Source of the DNA: Unio delphinus
Lineage: Eukaryota; Mollusca; Bivalvia; Unionida; Unionidae
Reading direction: 5' to 3'
NCBI GenBank assembly: GCA_029339505.1
Contig: JAQISU010000179.1
Location: forward strand, 10,361,501 to 10,425,500
DNA: 64,000 nucleotides
Below, piece by piece: positions 36,001 to 42,345 of the stretch. Within the stretch, counting starts at the first letter, position 1; each line of letters starts with the position of its first letter. Under the pieces are notes generated by a model. The model searched no databases. It saw nothing but the letters and a program-made list of their open reading frames with translations, and was not told where the DNA came from. The position numbers and the translations under genes were made by a program.

Positions 36001-37714
36001 AATTTTGGAATACCTCTATGTTACTCACATGTACTATGGCTGACATTTCTTTACATATTGTTTGTGTGGAATCCATACATGATCTAAAAGAACAGTTAAT
36101 CCAAATGGCTGTTTCTATGTACATGAAAAATCAGTATGAATTTACCTACAGTACACTATCTATAACAGTTATTAAAATACAGAATTTTGCCAGAATAGTC
36201 AGTGCCAGCTTTTGAGAGTGCAATTTGCCAGGTATGGCAATACCAACTTTTGAAAGTGCAATGAATAAATTACAAGATATATAAAAAGTAAAATATATGT
36301 CCATATCATTGTGGAAGTACATATTGAGTCCATATCATTGTTGAAGTATATATTGAGTCCATATCATTGTGGAAGTACATATTGAGTCCATATCATTGTG
36401 GAAGTATATATTGAGTCCATATCATTGTGGAAGTACATATTGAGTCCATATCATTGTGGAAGTACATATTGAGTCCATATCATTGTGGAAGTATATATTG
36501 AGTCCATATCATTGTGGAAGTACATATTGAGTCCATATCATTGTGGAAGTACATATTGAGTCCATGTCATTGTGGAAGTACATATTGAGTCCATATCATT
36601 GTGGAAGTACATATTGAGTCCATGTCATTGTGGAAGTACATATTGAGTCTATATCATTGTGGAAGTACATATTGAGTCCATATCATTGTGGAAGTACATA
36701 TTGAGTCCATATCATTGTTGAAGTATATATTGAGTCCATATCATTGTGGAAGTACATATTGAGTCCATATCATTGTGGAAGTATATATTGAGTCCATATC
36801 ATTGTGGAAGTACATATTGAGTCCATATCATTGTGGAAGTACATATTGAGTCCATATCATTGTGGAAGTATATATTGAGTCCATATCATTGTGGAAGTAC
36901 ATATTGAGTCCATATCATTGTGGAAGTACATATTGAGTCCATGTCATTGTGGAAGTACATATTGAGTCCATATCATTGTGGAAGTACATATTGAGTCCAT
37001 GTCATTGTGGAAGTACATATTGAGTCTATATCATTGTGGAAGTACATATTGAGTCCATATCATTGTGGAAGTACATATTGAGTCCATATCATTGTGGAAG
37101 TATATATTTTATATCATTGTGGAATTCCAAGCTTGATATCATTGTGAAAGTACATACCTTTTATCATTATGGAAGTTAAAAACTTTATATTATTATTGAA
37201 GTACATTCTTTATATTATTGTTGAAGTACAAACTTGATATTATTGTTGAAGTACAAACTTGATATTATTGTTGAAGTACAGACTTTATATAATTGTTGAA
37301 GTATATATTCAGTCTATATAATTGTTGAAGTTTAAACTTTATATCATTATTGTTGAAGTACATATCATTGTGTGAGTATATATTTGATCTGTATATTTTT
37401 GGAAGTATATGCATGATCTTATCATGCTGTTGAATTACATACTTGATCTATATCATAATGTGGAAGTATATGTTTGATTTATATACATACATTTTATCCA
37501 TTTTTATATACTTTTAATCAAGTACTTGTCAATATTTCTTTTCTTTTAGATTGATCTTCCATTTGAAACCCTCGGCCTTACAGAAAAAGAGGGTTATAAT
37601 GTGACAGAAGTGTTCTCAGGAAAATACCTTGGTGTTTTCAATGCCAGCAGCGTGCAGACACTATGGGTTAACCCATCTGGTGTCTACTTAGGTTATGCTT
37701 CATTTGATCCTTAG
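2506..37714 (+). CDS. NAGA: alpha-N-acetylgalactosaminidase (GH27), complete 8-exon gene
   Basis: Lysosomal glycosidase that removes terminal alpha-linked N-acetylgalactosamine from glycoproteins and glycolipids. The exons 2506-2660, 6383-6557, 9494-9668, 15275-15369, 23856-24017, 31156-31353, 35504-35602 and 37550-37714 total 1224 nt and read 407 aa without a stop; human NAGA is 411 aa. Residues 1-18 form a signal peptide (mature start near [13 protein letters not shown]). The barrel keeps IDDCW (78-82), the nucleophile Asp157 in LKLDGC, Arg214 and the acid/base Asp218 in RNYDDID. Ser189 and Ala192 in SCSWPAY are the pair that makes NAGA, rather than alpha-galactosidase A, accept GalNAc. Residues from about 300 form the C-terminal beta domain. 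N-glycosylation sequons include NKT (178) and NFT (239). All introns are GT-AG. A bare acceptor at 2497 suggests a non-coding upstream exon that I cannot place. Family assignment is certain; GalNAc specificity is inferred from the loop. Confidence 0.95.
2708..3900. repeat. 28-bp minisatellite, about 42 copies (NAGA intron 1)
   Basis: Unit core CTAAACATGTCAATATTTG plus AATATTATG. Variants differ at fixed positions (GCTAAAC, ACTAAAC, GCTACAC, GCTAAAT) and recur in mixed order. Starts about 50 bp after exon 1. Confidence 0.95.
4500..4870. mobile_element. fold-back MITE copies (two, diverged)
   Basis: 4745-4870 has AAGTCCACCTTCAAAGAACA at the left and CATAGACCCTGATATGGG plus TTTTCAGTTGGATT at the right. 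4510-4680 has GGCAGATCAGGGTCTATGTT and TGCAGTTGG and a mirrored CAGATTCTATGTTTG. Both resemble the 37786-37945 family. Confidence 0.42.
5014..5138. repeat. 25-bp tandem repeat, five exact copies
   Basis: Unit begins GACTGGCACAGTGGTTTGTG. It is the A-box head of the adjacent SINE. Confidence 0.93.
5014..5245 (+). mobile_element. tRNA-derived SINE, family C, with amplified promoter segment
   Basis: TGGCACAGTGGTTTGTGTTT is an A-box-like head and GTTCTAGGTTCAAATC a B box, 35-45 nt apart as in tRNAs; a body follows with CTCTAAGCATGGCATTTTAC. The head is present five times in tandem (25-bp unit, 5014-5138). Confidence 0.6.
5488..6275. repeat. solo copy of the Gypsy-associated dispersed repeat
   Basis: Begins TCTTAAAATAAGTAATAGAA and ends around TGTCACTGATTTTGGATATA and GTCAGCTACTAGATA, the same edges as 9757-10490, but has no pol sequence next to it. 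Consistent with a solo LTR in NAGA intron 1. The first part contains a local 40-46 bp triplication. Confidence 0.5.
5570..5712. repeat. 40-46-bp tandem repeat, three copies
   Basis: Unit contains CCCAAATAATCCTAGAATTT then AAGTCCAAATGAATTTAG. Confidence 0.88.
6383..6557 (+). CDS. NAGA: NAGA coding exon 2: IDDCW active-site strand
   Basis: Encodes the end of codon 52 through residue 110. Begins after TTCATAG at 6382 and ends before GTAAGT at 6558. Contains [10 protein letters not shown], then [11 protein letters not shown] with the substrate-binding Asp79/Asp80 and Cys81, and [12 protein letters not shown]. The match to vertebrate NAGA is essentially gap-free. Ends in phase 0. Confidence 0.95.
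6940..7192. repeat. tandem repeat with ATGAGCCATGGTCTAT core
   Basis: Six copies of ATAGATATGAGCCATGGTCT with spacers of two lengths; NAGA intron 2. Confidence 0.9.
7383..8065. repeat. about 33-bp degenerate minisatellite, about 20 copies (NAGA intron 2)
   Basis: Core GTGACACAAGGGATTATAAA followed by AGTATATCAAT. Confidence 0.93.
8175..8290 (+). mobile_element. tRNA-derived SINE, family C, partial copy
   Basis: GTAGGTTCAAATCAGGTCAG (B box), then ATGGCATGTCCTTGGGCATG and GATTTTACTTCATT, matching the body of the 5014-5245 copy. The A box is diverged. Followed directly by the 24-bp array. Confidence 0.5.
8307..8610. repeat. 24-bp minisatellite, about 12 copies
   Basis: Core CTCATTGGTATTTAAATCTT. 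The unit is a multiple of three, which keeps frames open without coding meaning. Confidence 0.95.
9494..9668 (+). CDS. NAGA: NAGA coding exon 3: catalytic nucleophile
   Basis: Encodes residues 111-168 plus one base. Acceptor TTACAG ends at 9493; donor GTAAAA begins at 9669. Holds [28 protein letters not shown] and the nucleophile Asp157. Codon 169 (G|GC) is split by the 5.6-kb intron 3. Confidence 0.95.
9757..10490. repeat. dispersed repeat, candidate LTR (left copy)
   Basis: Shares long blocks with 13023-13505 and 5488-6275, for example CACAAGTCCTATCA, TTGAATCACAGAAAATATTA, TTTCCAGGGAAAACAATCAC and AAAACTGTCACTGATG. The position beside the RNase H fragment suggests a 3' LTR of the minus-strand Gypsy relic. 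Confidence 0.55.
10831..11028 (-). pseudogene. Ty3/Gypsy RNase H fragment
   Basis: Reads [16 protein letters not shown], then [12 protein letters not shown] and [15 protein letters not shown], matching the RNase H segment that follows RT in Gypsy polyproteins (VYTDHNPLxFL, NxNQRLxRWxLxLQ). Collinear with the RT fragment upstream on the same strand. Confidence 0.7.
11150..12090 (-). pseudogene. Ty3/Gypsy reverse transcriptase fragment
   Basis: Recognisable blocks in order: [45 protein letters not shown] and, at 11459-11196, [20 protein letters not shown] with ADPLTNLL. They are separated by stops and frame changes. The altered YIND box removes one catalytic Asp. Described as a relic only. Confidence 0.75.
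12278..12598 (-). pseudogene. Ty3/Gypsy integrase fragment
   Basis: [18 protein letters not shown] followed by [10 protein letters not shown] matches the integrase catalytic block (xQSDQGSNFMSxxF, GIxxxxS), with Asp changed to His. The rest is degraded. It lies 5' of RT on the coding strand, the reverse of the usual Gypsy order. Confidence 0.65.
12597..13020 (+). mobile_element. tRNA-derived SINE, family A, copy 2 with extra 3' fragment
   Basis: Head GTTGCCTAGTGGGGAGAGC with B-box-like GTGTTCGATCAC, then GTGACTGGGTGGGACATCAT and a TATAAACTGCCTCACTGCAG body, tail near 12905. A second body fragment (12917-13020) repeats TGAGGCATGATGCCCCAGTG, implying a tail-end duplication or a second truncated insertion. 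Sits between the Gypsy integrase piece and the candidate right LTR. Confidence 0.72.
13023..13505. repeat. dispersed repeat, candidate LTR (right copy, truncated)
   Basis: Direct repeat of the 9757-10490 sequence. It keeps the blocks around ACAAGTCCTATCAGTC and CCAGGGAAAACAATCAC but lacks the leading TCTTAAAATAAGTAA segment and the final CTGTCACTGATG segment. Confidence 0.55.
13670..13770 (-). mobile_element. tRNA-like SINE head, family C-like
   Basis: The minus strand reads AGCTGAGTTGCTACATCACT, then TTGTAATCCAAGGGTTGTGG and ATTTGACACC, a tRNA-like arrangement of A and B boxes similar to family C. No body was recognised. Confidence 0.4.
13850..14100. repeat. about 41-bp minisatellite, six copies
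   Basis: Core AGTTGTATAGTGAGACCACC followed by ATATAATAGCTGTC; NAGA intron 3. Confidence 0.88.
14221..14470 (-). mobile_element. tRNA-derived SINE, family B, copy 1
   Basis: Minus strand begins GGGGGCGCCAAGTGGCCGAG, then TGGTCTAAAGC, an A box like that of Leu/Ser tRNAs, and has B box GAGTTCGAGTCTC. The body includes GTATGTGAGAAAGCTTGCC and GGCCGCCATGTATAGCC. The tail is GACGTCAAACCCCACAACAA followed by more CAA units. Confidence 0.78.
14500..15240. repeat. about 90-bp tandem repeat, about eight copies
   Basis: Unit includes TTATAGTGATATTACATTAT, AACAAAGTACATGATTAAG and GGGAACAGAGTATACCAGC. Ends about 35 bp before the NAGA exon 4 acceptor. Confidence 0.93.
15275..15369 (+). CDS. NAGA: NAGA coding exon 4: GalNAc recognition loop
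   Basis: Encodes residues 169-200. Acceptor TATTTTCAG ends at 15274; donor GTAGGT at 15370. Includes the sequon NKT and [11 protein letters not shown]. The Ser189/Ala192 positions correspond to human NAGA Ser188/Ala191; alpha-galactosidase A has Glu and Leu there. Ends in phase 0. Confidence 0.94.
15650..16360. repeat. 50-bp minisatellite, about 14 copies (NAGA intron 4)
   Basis: Core TATTGATAACCACAGATTTC, TGGGCATTGGTTGGGAGTC. Confidence 0.95.
16740..16905. repeat. 52-bp tandem repeat, three copies
   Basis: Core GTTGAATGATAATGATTGAT, then TTTTCACACGTATAGTGACG. Confidence 0.9.
17310..17590. repeat. 34-bp minisatellite, eight copies
   Basis: Core CTCCAGGAAGAATAATTGCA, then CTGGATTATACGAA. 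Confidence 0.95.
17775..18090. repeat. alternating long/short higher-order repeat
   Basis: A shared core (AAAGAATACATTTTCCTTTT, GACATGTTACTACACATGAA) occurs five times. Every second copy lacks the ATATAATGGATAGCAAG spacer, giving long-short-long-short-long order. Confidence 0.92.
18838..19590. repeat. about 39-bp minisatellite split by a SINE
   Basis: Core TGTAGGGTGTTACCTGTATC, CATCTATTACATGAC before and after the SINE at 19021-19273. Confidence 0.92.
19021..19273 (-). mobile_element. tRNA-derived SINE, family B, copy 2, inserted in a minisatellite
   Basis: Same head and body as 14221-14470, oriented minus. It interrupts a 39-bp tandem array: ATGTAGGGTGTT occurs immediately before and after it, so the insertion is younger than the array; the exact target duplication is masked by the array sequence. 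Confidence 0.78.
20240..22690. repeat. 31-bp satellite-like array, about 79 copies (NAGA intron 4)
   Basis: Core GAAATATAGAAATCCATCAC, ACACATTGAAT. The largest array in the window, 2.45 kb; blocks of variant units recur (AAAGATAG with TTACATACATTC), showing segmental duplication inside the array. Confidence 0.96.
22895..23420. repeat. about 50-bp repeat with a three-unit higher-order pattern
   Basis: Core GGTATAGATCCAGGACTC, GTGGACAAATGGATTGTCTG. A run of three variant units (about 150 bp) is repeated at about 23095-23247 and 23248-23400. Confidence 0.9.
23856..24017 (+). CDS. NAGA: NAGA coding exon 5: acid/base aspartate
   Basis: Encodes residues 201-254. Acceptor CTTTTTTCAG ends at 23855; donor GTAATG at 24018. 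Contains [13 protein letters not shown], with Arg214 and the general acid/base Asp218, and ends in [10 protein letters not shown]. Vertebrate enzymes have GHWNDPDM or GGWNDPDM there, so the Asn-Phe pair is a modest local difference. A diverged copy of this exon lies on the other strand at 41249-41401. Confidence 0.95.
24537..24800 (-). mobile_element. tRNA-derived SINE, family B, copy 3
   Basis: Minus-strand head GGGCCCCGAGTGGCCAAGTG with GTCTAAAGCGC and B box GGGTTCGTGTCT. The 3' tail ends AATGGCATTAAACTTTACAA and continues into about nine CAA units (24537-24562 complement). Located in NAGA intron 5. Confidence 0.78.
25512..26345. mobile_element. rearranged pogo/Tigger transposon relic
   Basis: Starts CAGTCGACTCCACTTAAATA directly after a (TA)n tract, typical of pogo/Tigger ends. 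Subterminal GGTTAACTGCAC / GGATAACTGCAC motifs repeat several times. Plus strand 25941-26003 reads [19 protein letters not shown], a CENP-B/Tc5-type HTH piece. Minus strand 26200-26088 reads [20 protein letters not shown] and FKKSY, the DDE_1 block of Tigger transposases. The two halves lie in opposite orientation, and the right-hand GGTTAACTGCAC cluster (26292-26330) is direct rather than inverted, so the copy is internally rearranged. Confidence 0.68.
27011..27062. repeat. (TA)n microsatellite
   Basis: About 26 TA units in NAGA intron 5. Confidence 0.96.
27520..30525 (-). mobile_element. Zator-like DNA transposon, about 3.0 kb, with TIRs and TTA target duplication
   Basis: The left end GGGGTCGTCCATTTAGTACG (27520) is matched exactly by the reverse complement of the right end (30525), and the match continues a few bases inward. 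TTA flanks both sides (27517-27519, 30526-30528), a 3-bp target duplication. Both subterminal regions hold poly-C runs and repeated GCGTACGTAC-type palindromes. The minus strand encodes a broken transposase. GGGG termini, a 3-bp duplication and a transposase resembling the bacterial TP36/ISAzo13 type fit the Zator superfamily; that name is from memory of the family and not proven. The element lies in NAGA intron 5, opposite in orientation to the gene. Confidence 0.75.
28024..29958 (-). pseudogene. Zator-like transposase, broken by one stop and two frameshifts
   Basis: The reading starts at 29958 ([15 protein letters not shown], a Ser/Thr-rich region then a Lys-rich coil). It meets an in-frame TGA at about 29602-29604, changes frame near 29505 in an A-rich stretch, runs open for over 1 kb (29480-28315) and changes frame again near 28310. 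It ends at 28024 with a possible zinc knuckle, [10 protein letters not shown]. The core has [11 protein letters not shown] and, further on, [18 protein letters not shown], consistent with the second Asp and final Glu of an RNase H-fold transposase. Total about 640 codons. A young inactive copy seems likelier than spliced introns, because the breaks lack GT-AG signals that I could see; assembly error is possible. Confidence 0.68.
30787..30930. mobile_element. fold-back MITE copy
   Basis: Left arm AAGTCAAGCCCAACTGCAAT with GGACACAGATCTG; right arm TGCAGATCAGGATCTTTGTT with TTTCAGTTTG. Same family as 37786-37945, diverged, in NAGA intron 5 about 230 bp before exon 6. Confidence 0.5.
31156..31353 (+). 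CDS. NAGA: NAGA coding exon 6: end of barrel
   Basis: Encodes residues 255-320. Acceptor TTCATTTTAG ends at 31155; donor GTATGG at 31354. Contains [19 protein letters not shown] and [17 protein letters not shown], the most conserved GH27 segment after the catalytic strands. Phase 0 on both sides. Confidence 0.95.
32634..32755. repeat. T-rich 15-bp array
   Basis: Repeats of a T tract followed by AAATTG, about eight units, inside the intron 6 transposon. Confidence 0.92.
32735..32998 (-). pseudogene. Brinker-like HTH transposase remnant
   Basis: The motif [29 protein letters not shown] fits the HTH of Brinker/POGK-type proteins (Y-x-x-x-F-K-L ... A-A-x-K-F-G-V-x-x-x-x-V). Without a catalytic domain it is read as a remnant. 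Its 3' end runs into a T-rich 15-bp array. Confidence 0.5.
33470..34755. mobile_element. 1.29-kb non-autonomous pogo-like transposon with TA duplication
   Basis: CAGTCCTACC at 33470 and GGTAGGACTG ending at 34755 are perfect inverted termini, and similarity continues inward (TTATGTTGC against the complement of GCAATATAAG). TA lies on each side (33468-33469, 34756-34757). Motifs of the type ATGTCGAGATAAG / TCGACATAA recur inside both ends. No transposase was recognised. It is nested inside the 31679-35432 element. Confidence 0.65.
35504..35602 (+). CDS. NAGA: NAGA coding exon 7: beta domain
   Basis: Encodes residues 321-353. Acceptor TTCCTTACAG ends at 35503; donor GTTTGT at 35603. Begins [11 protein letters not shown], matching the IEVYMRPL strand of human NAGA, and includes the sequon NLS. 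Phase 0 on both sides. Confidence 0.92.
36295..37110. repeat. 29-bp minisatellite, about 28 copies (NAGA intron 7)
   Basis: Core TATTGAGTCCATATCATTGT, GGAAGTACA. Increasingly degenerate units continue to about 37470, close to the exon 8 acceptor. Confidence 0.96.
37550..37714 (+). CDS. NAGA: NAGA coding exon 8: C-terminus and stop
   Basis: Encodes residues 354-407 and the TAG stop at 37712-37714. Acceptor TTCTTTTAG ends at 37549. Contains [18 protein letters not shown] and the terminal [14 protein letters not shown], aligned with INPSGVVMWYLYP of vertebrate NAGA. Two sequons (NVT, NAS). The exon starts about 90 bp after a degenerate minisatellite. Confidence 0.94.
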   Translation: MDLPFETLGLTEKEGYNVTEVFSGKYLGVFNASSVQTLWVNPSGVYLGYASFDP

Positions 37715-37785
37715 GCATTTCCTTCCCTTCATTCCATTCTTAAAATTATTAATTCCAAGGTACAATATGTACTTGCTCATAACAC

Positions 37786-37945
37786 AAGTCCAGCTGCAAA
37801 CTGCACAGACCCAGATCAGCCATCTGCTGGCAGATCTAGGTCAGTGAAATTTGTTATGAATAATCAGCAGAACTGACATTTACCCTGATTTGCTGGGGCA
37901 TTATTTGGTGATAGATCAGGGTCTGTATTATTTACAGTTGGACTT
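37786..37945. mobile_element. fold-back MITE just after the NAGA stop
   Basis: AAGTCCAGCTGCAAACTGCA with CAGACCCAGATCAGC at the left is mirrored by GATCAGGGTCTGTATTATTT and ACAGTTGGACTT at the right, so nearly the whole 160 bp can fold back. Similar arms occur at 30787-30930 and 4745-4870. If the NAGA transcript ends near 38072 this hairpin lies in the 3' UTR. Confidence 0.6.
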
Positions 37946-38066
37946 AACTGATATATGGTACAATGCACTCTTCACTGTTTACTGCAGGAGATGGCAAACT
38001 GCACCCCAGATGACATCATGAACACTGCTTGCACAAAACGTTTGACTGTGGAATCTAATTTGTTTT

Positions 38067-38072
38067 AATAAA
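38067..38072 (+). promoter_or_regulatory. candidate NAGA poly(A) signal
   Basis: AATAAA about 350 bp after the NAGA stop. It is the first canonical hexamer I noticed past the fold-back element at 37786-37945. Position alone supports it; other AATAAA-like hexamers follow in this AT-rich flank. Confidence 0.35.
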
Positions 38073-41000
38073 TCATTTCTAATATTTGGATATTTGAAAA
38101 TAGAATTGATAAATTTACAGTGACAGTGGTAGATCTGTTAGCTTAAGCAATACATCTTTGATATTGGCAGTTAAGTTTGGAAACCAGAGGTAAAATCAAG
38201 AAGAAAAAACTTTCTGTACCTTTCTGGATTTGAACTTGTGGTAATGGGGTTATGAAAGCTGTAAGGGGAATTAACCCACTATTAGGGTTACGGATTTAGT
38301 AGAAGTTAAGAATGTTAAATGAAAAGCATAAAATCAAACCCCAGTTTACCCATTTTGGACTAAGAAATTGCATTTAGCCCCATAAAATGCTAGCTGTGTT
38401 AACTTCATTCAACTTTTCTGTATGCTGACTTACAAAGGTGAGACTGCTGACTTCAGTATACATCAGAATAGATTATTTCTTGTCTGCATTAGTTCATGTT
38501 GTTAATCCATGACATTTCTTGAAGTTTTATCATTCAAAAGAAAAGTGTAACCTTTTGCATTCACACAATTTATTGCTTTATGTTAAAATTGTATCTTTTT
38601 CTGGAGACAATTTGGGCTCTTCCCGCAATTGATTATTATACCTTTTTGTGAAACAGTTTTGGGCCTGTCCATTATATGGTCAGATTGTTAACTTATTTTT
38701 ATATTTTTTGGGAGTGGGCTTTTGTTCTTTCAGTTAATGTTAGATGTTATATTTCAGTTTCTGGTATTTGATTCTCAAAGAAGTTACGTCGCAGTCATAG
38801 TACAGTTATGAAACAATATTGATTAAAAGATTTTCTATCTATATGTTTATATCAGTGAGACCTAAGTTTATTTTGCAGAATAGCTTTGTTCTTAATATAG
38901 TTGATATCTATAAAGAAATCTTACTTGAAACATCACCCATGACCACCATTCATTTATAGGCAATCATTCTTAATATGTGGATCAGTTTTGTAAAATGATT
39001 TGATGACATTTACTGTGAAACCACCTGCCTTGAGAGATTTTTGTTTGCCAAAGTGATTGCTCTCAAGACAGAATTTAGAGTTAAAACCACTTTAGATTAC
39101 AAAATTTTCTATGCCATTGATATATTGTGTATGTTGTCTCTTGCTGCAAGCAAGGGAGTGAAATGTTGTTTCTTAAAAAGGATAATGACGTAAATACAAT
39201 TTTGTAAAAGGTTTAGTATTTGGTTATTTTTTGTTTTATGTTTGGGTATTCTTAGTCCCTCATTTAAACCAACCAATCATAGTAACCTACTTCTTGTATT
39301 TAGACGATTTTTATTTAATACAAGTAAATCATCAAAATCAGGCAAGAATATTTATGAACTGATATCTAGTCAAATATGAACTGATATCTAGTCAAATATG
39401 AACTGATATCTAGTCAAATATGACTTTAGCTTGATATAAAATACAACAGGCAAGCATGGTTATGTCATGATATCGGGTCAAATATGACTTTATCTTGATA
39501 CAGAATATAGCAGTCAAATATGGTTATGTCCTTATATCTAGTGAAATACGACTATCTTGTTACACAGTACAGCAGTCAGGCATGGTTATGTCCTGATATC
39601 TAGTCAAATATGACTTTATCTTGATACAGAATACAGCAGTTGAACATGCTAGTGTAGTATCGTAGTTTATCATCGACAATTACATCTCCTTGGAACAAAG
39701 CTGCATTCACACTTGATTATTAATATTTCATTGACACAGAATTGATGGAGATAAGTAAAACAGTAATGTCAGGAGCATAATTACTACAGCATCTGCAATT
39801 GTTGTGGGGAACCCATTTTCTTGGTCTTTGTTGTTGTGCCAGACCATGAATTTAAAGACCTAACAAAAACTTCTCATACAATTATGTTACCAGCCCATGT
39901 TCTTACTGCATTTCATTCCTAGAGATTAACAAAGCTATAGGTACTACCAGTTGTTAATCAACATAAGTACTGTAATACATTACTTGAATAGTGTAATAAA
40001 ACACTAGCTATTTATTTTACCTCTTTGAAAGAACTATAAAGCAATGTACCGGTATATTGTTTCAATGCACACATATCGTTAGGGTATCAGGTAGATGTAA
40101 TTTCCACCTGCTGCCTTAAATCAGTATGTGAGATAAGTAAGAATGGAGAGAAATGAGGAAGAGAATAACTCTAATTAATATACTGAAAATGAAAGACCGG
40201 ATAATGAAGGACTCGAGTATATCAATTTAAATGTAATACTTATTCAAAATGATCCTTCATTTGAGTACAACTCCTGTTGAAAAATTAAAATCCTCCTGAA
40301 AGTGCATTTAATGTTATCAGTGTATATTTAATGCAAAAGAATAAACCTGTAAAATACTATTACTGTTTATTAGTTATGTTTGATTTGCAAACGGTTTTAG
40401 TTTACCAATATTGTACCTCAGCGGTAGTAACTATGAACTGAGAATTCCTGGATGTGAAAAGGTGCATGGATTCCTGACCCAACCTATTAAAACGCAGGCT
40501 ACAAGAAAGTAATTTTCAAATATACATATTAGGAAGTGAGAATATTTGGCAAGTGATGTATAAAGACTGTCGAGTTATGGTAATTCATGAAAAATTGGAA
40601 TGAGTATCTAGTTTTCTGTCAAATTATTGTATCGTACGATGCTTTGACAATCGCCATGGTTTTGGATTGCTTTGGGAAGTGTTAATATGCCACAAGAAGA
40701 GGGTTAGGTGTGGACTTTTAAGTCCTTATGTGTTTCTTAGTTCTCTGCCTTGACATTCTGTCTAGCTTCACATTTGAAATAAACAAATACACTGTTTATT
40801 TTAAAAATATATATATTTTATTAATTGTAGTTTTAGGTTTTTCCATATTACAGTAAAAAGAAAACAAGAAATAGTGAAAACTGTGCACATGTTTGAACCA
40901 TGAAGGGTTGTGCTTTTGCCATATTTTTATTTGTGTTCTGACAATTTCTTAATTTTTACTTTACAAAACCGAATTTAACTGTTAAACCCATATTATGACA

Positions 41001-41248
41001 ATCATCGCATTAACATTCTCTGCTTGCTTCAGAAGCAGTTGTCAAAAACATTTGTGTTTGCACCATATTATTATCGATCGGATGGACAGACAATAATATT
41101 ATTAAATGAAACATTTGATGAAAACTTTGGTATATGTATGAATGAAATTATTAAATGTTTTAAGAGATTCGTTTGAGTGACCTAATTAAAACTTTGAACA
41201 TTAATGAATGGTGTGGTATATGAATCAAACGTTATGCTAGATTTATAC
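38073..41248. other. intergenic, mostly unique AT-rich DNA
   Basis: Between NAGA and its inverted relic. Apart from the 39355-39650 repeat I recognise no gene, RNA or transposon. I looked here for exon 6-8 counterparts of the relic and found none. Confidence 0.5.
39355..39650. repeat. short tandem repeat with CTGATATCTAGTCAAATATG core
   Basis: Three exact 22-bp units (39357-39422), then looser 60-75 bp copies with TGACTTTATCTTGATACAGA. Confidence 0.85.
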
Positions 41249-42345
41249 CATATCAGGATAATTGAAGCTTCCAGGATTAGCAGCAGAGCTGAAGTTTCCG
41301 ATGTTGTCGCCATAGAAACTGATTATATTCTTCACACTATCCCTAGAATCATCGATGTCATCATAATGTCGCCAAATGGTACAGGTAGATGCGATTGTAG
41401 GCTCAAATGTGAAAAGGGACATGCTAATTAATTAGGTACAAATGAAAAACCGGTCACACTGGCTAATTACGTTAATATGAAAGAGGAGCATACTGGCTAC
41501 TTAGGTTTAAATGAAAAGGGGCATTCTCACATTATTAAACAGACATACAGACATGGTGCCAATGATTTAAAAATTGTTCATCGAAAACTTCAAACATGTG
41601 TCTTTCATGTGTGATTATCAATAAATTATGTCTACAAAGATTCAAGAATGAGTTATGAAAGATACAATCCATGGACTTAATGTCAAGAAATGCTACCCAG
41701 GTACCCTACGCACGTCTCTGTACCAAAAAATGCATATATACTAAGCTCCAAGCCAAGATCATGTACCTACAAGACGGTTTGATATATTTGTTATACTCGA
41801 GTACGGTCTAGATAAACAGTAAACACGTTAACTAAAAATTATTATGGAATGAAGATACATGTTAGAAAGACCTTTTATCCTGAACCTGATATTGTGAATT
41901 ATAAGCCCTGAACACGAACTCGAAATATAAATACTGTGATCACTTGACTCTATAAAAAAAAAACTACATTTAAATTCATAAAACCTTAAGAACTTTCATA
42001 ACTAAGGTCACTCCACTTAAATGCTCCACTTGTGATTAGTTAGTTTAGTTTACTGATCTAGCATATCAGGCTGCTGACATTCCAAGATTTGAAACTATTG
42101 GTCATAGTTCTGATTTCTCTGATCTTTAACGTGTTTAGCAGTTTACAAATAAGGGATTGGATGTGAAATTACTAAGAGATCTAAGCAAACGTCATTGATC
42201 ATTATTAGTTCCATTACTAAGAGATCTAAGCAAACGTATTGACCCCCCCTCCAGCAGTCAATATTATTTGACGTATATCGTATAGCCTACCTTCTGATAT
42301 CCTTCCTCCAACAAGAGTTCCGCTATTCTCATGTACAGCTTCTCA
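41249..42345 (-). pseudogene. inverted, decayed partial NAGA paralogue (exons 2, 3 and 5)
   Basis: Three blocks on the minus strand match consecutive NAGA exons in the right order. Exon 2-like 42345-42251 begins at the same boundary (ATTAG|TGAGAAG) and reads SEKLYMRIAELLLEEGYQK; it then carries small indels before a remnant of the IDDCW codons. Exon 3-like 41766-41661 begins TGTAG|GTACAT and reads VHDLGLELSIYAFFGTETC, followed by a stop and a deletion before a damaged nucleophile region. Exon 5-like 41401-41249 is still open for 51 codons (RHYDDIDDS, NPGSFNYPDM) with a donor ATG|GTATAA; it has lost nine bases at its start. I found no exon 1, 4, 6, 7 or 8 counterpart. Retained intron positions show a genomic duplication rather than a retrocopy. 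It points toward the intact gene about 3.5 kb away. Confidence 0.82.
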
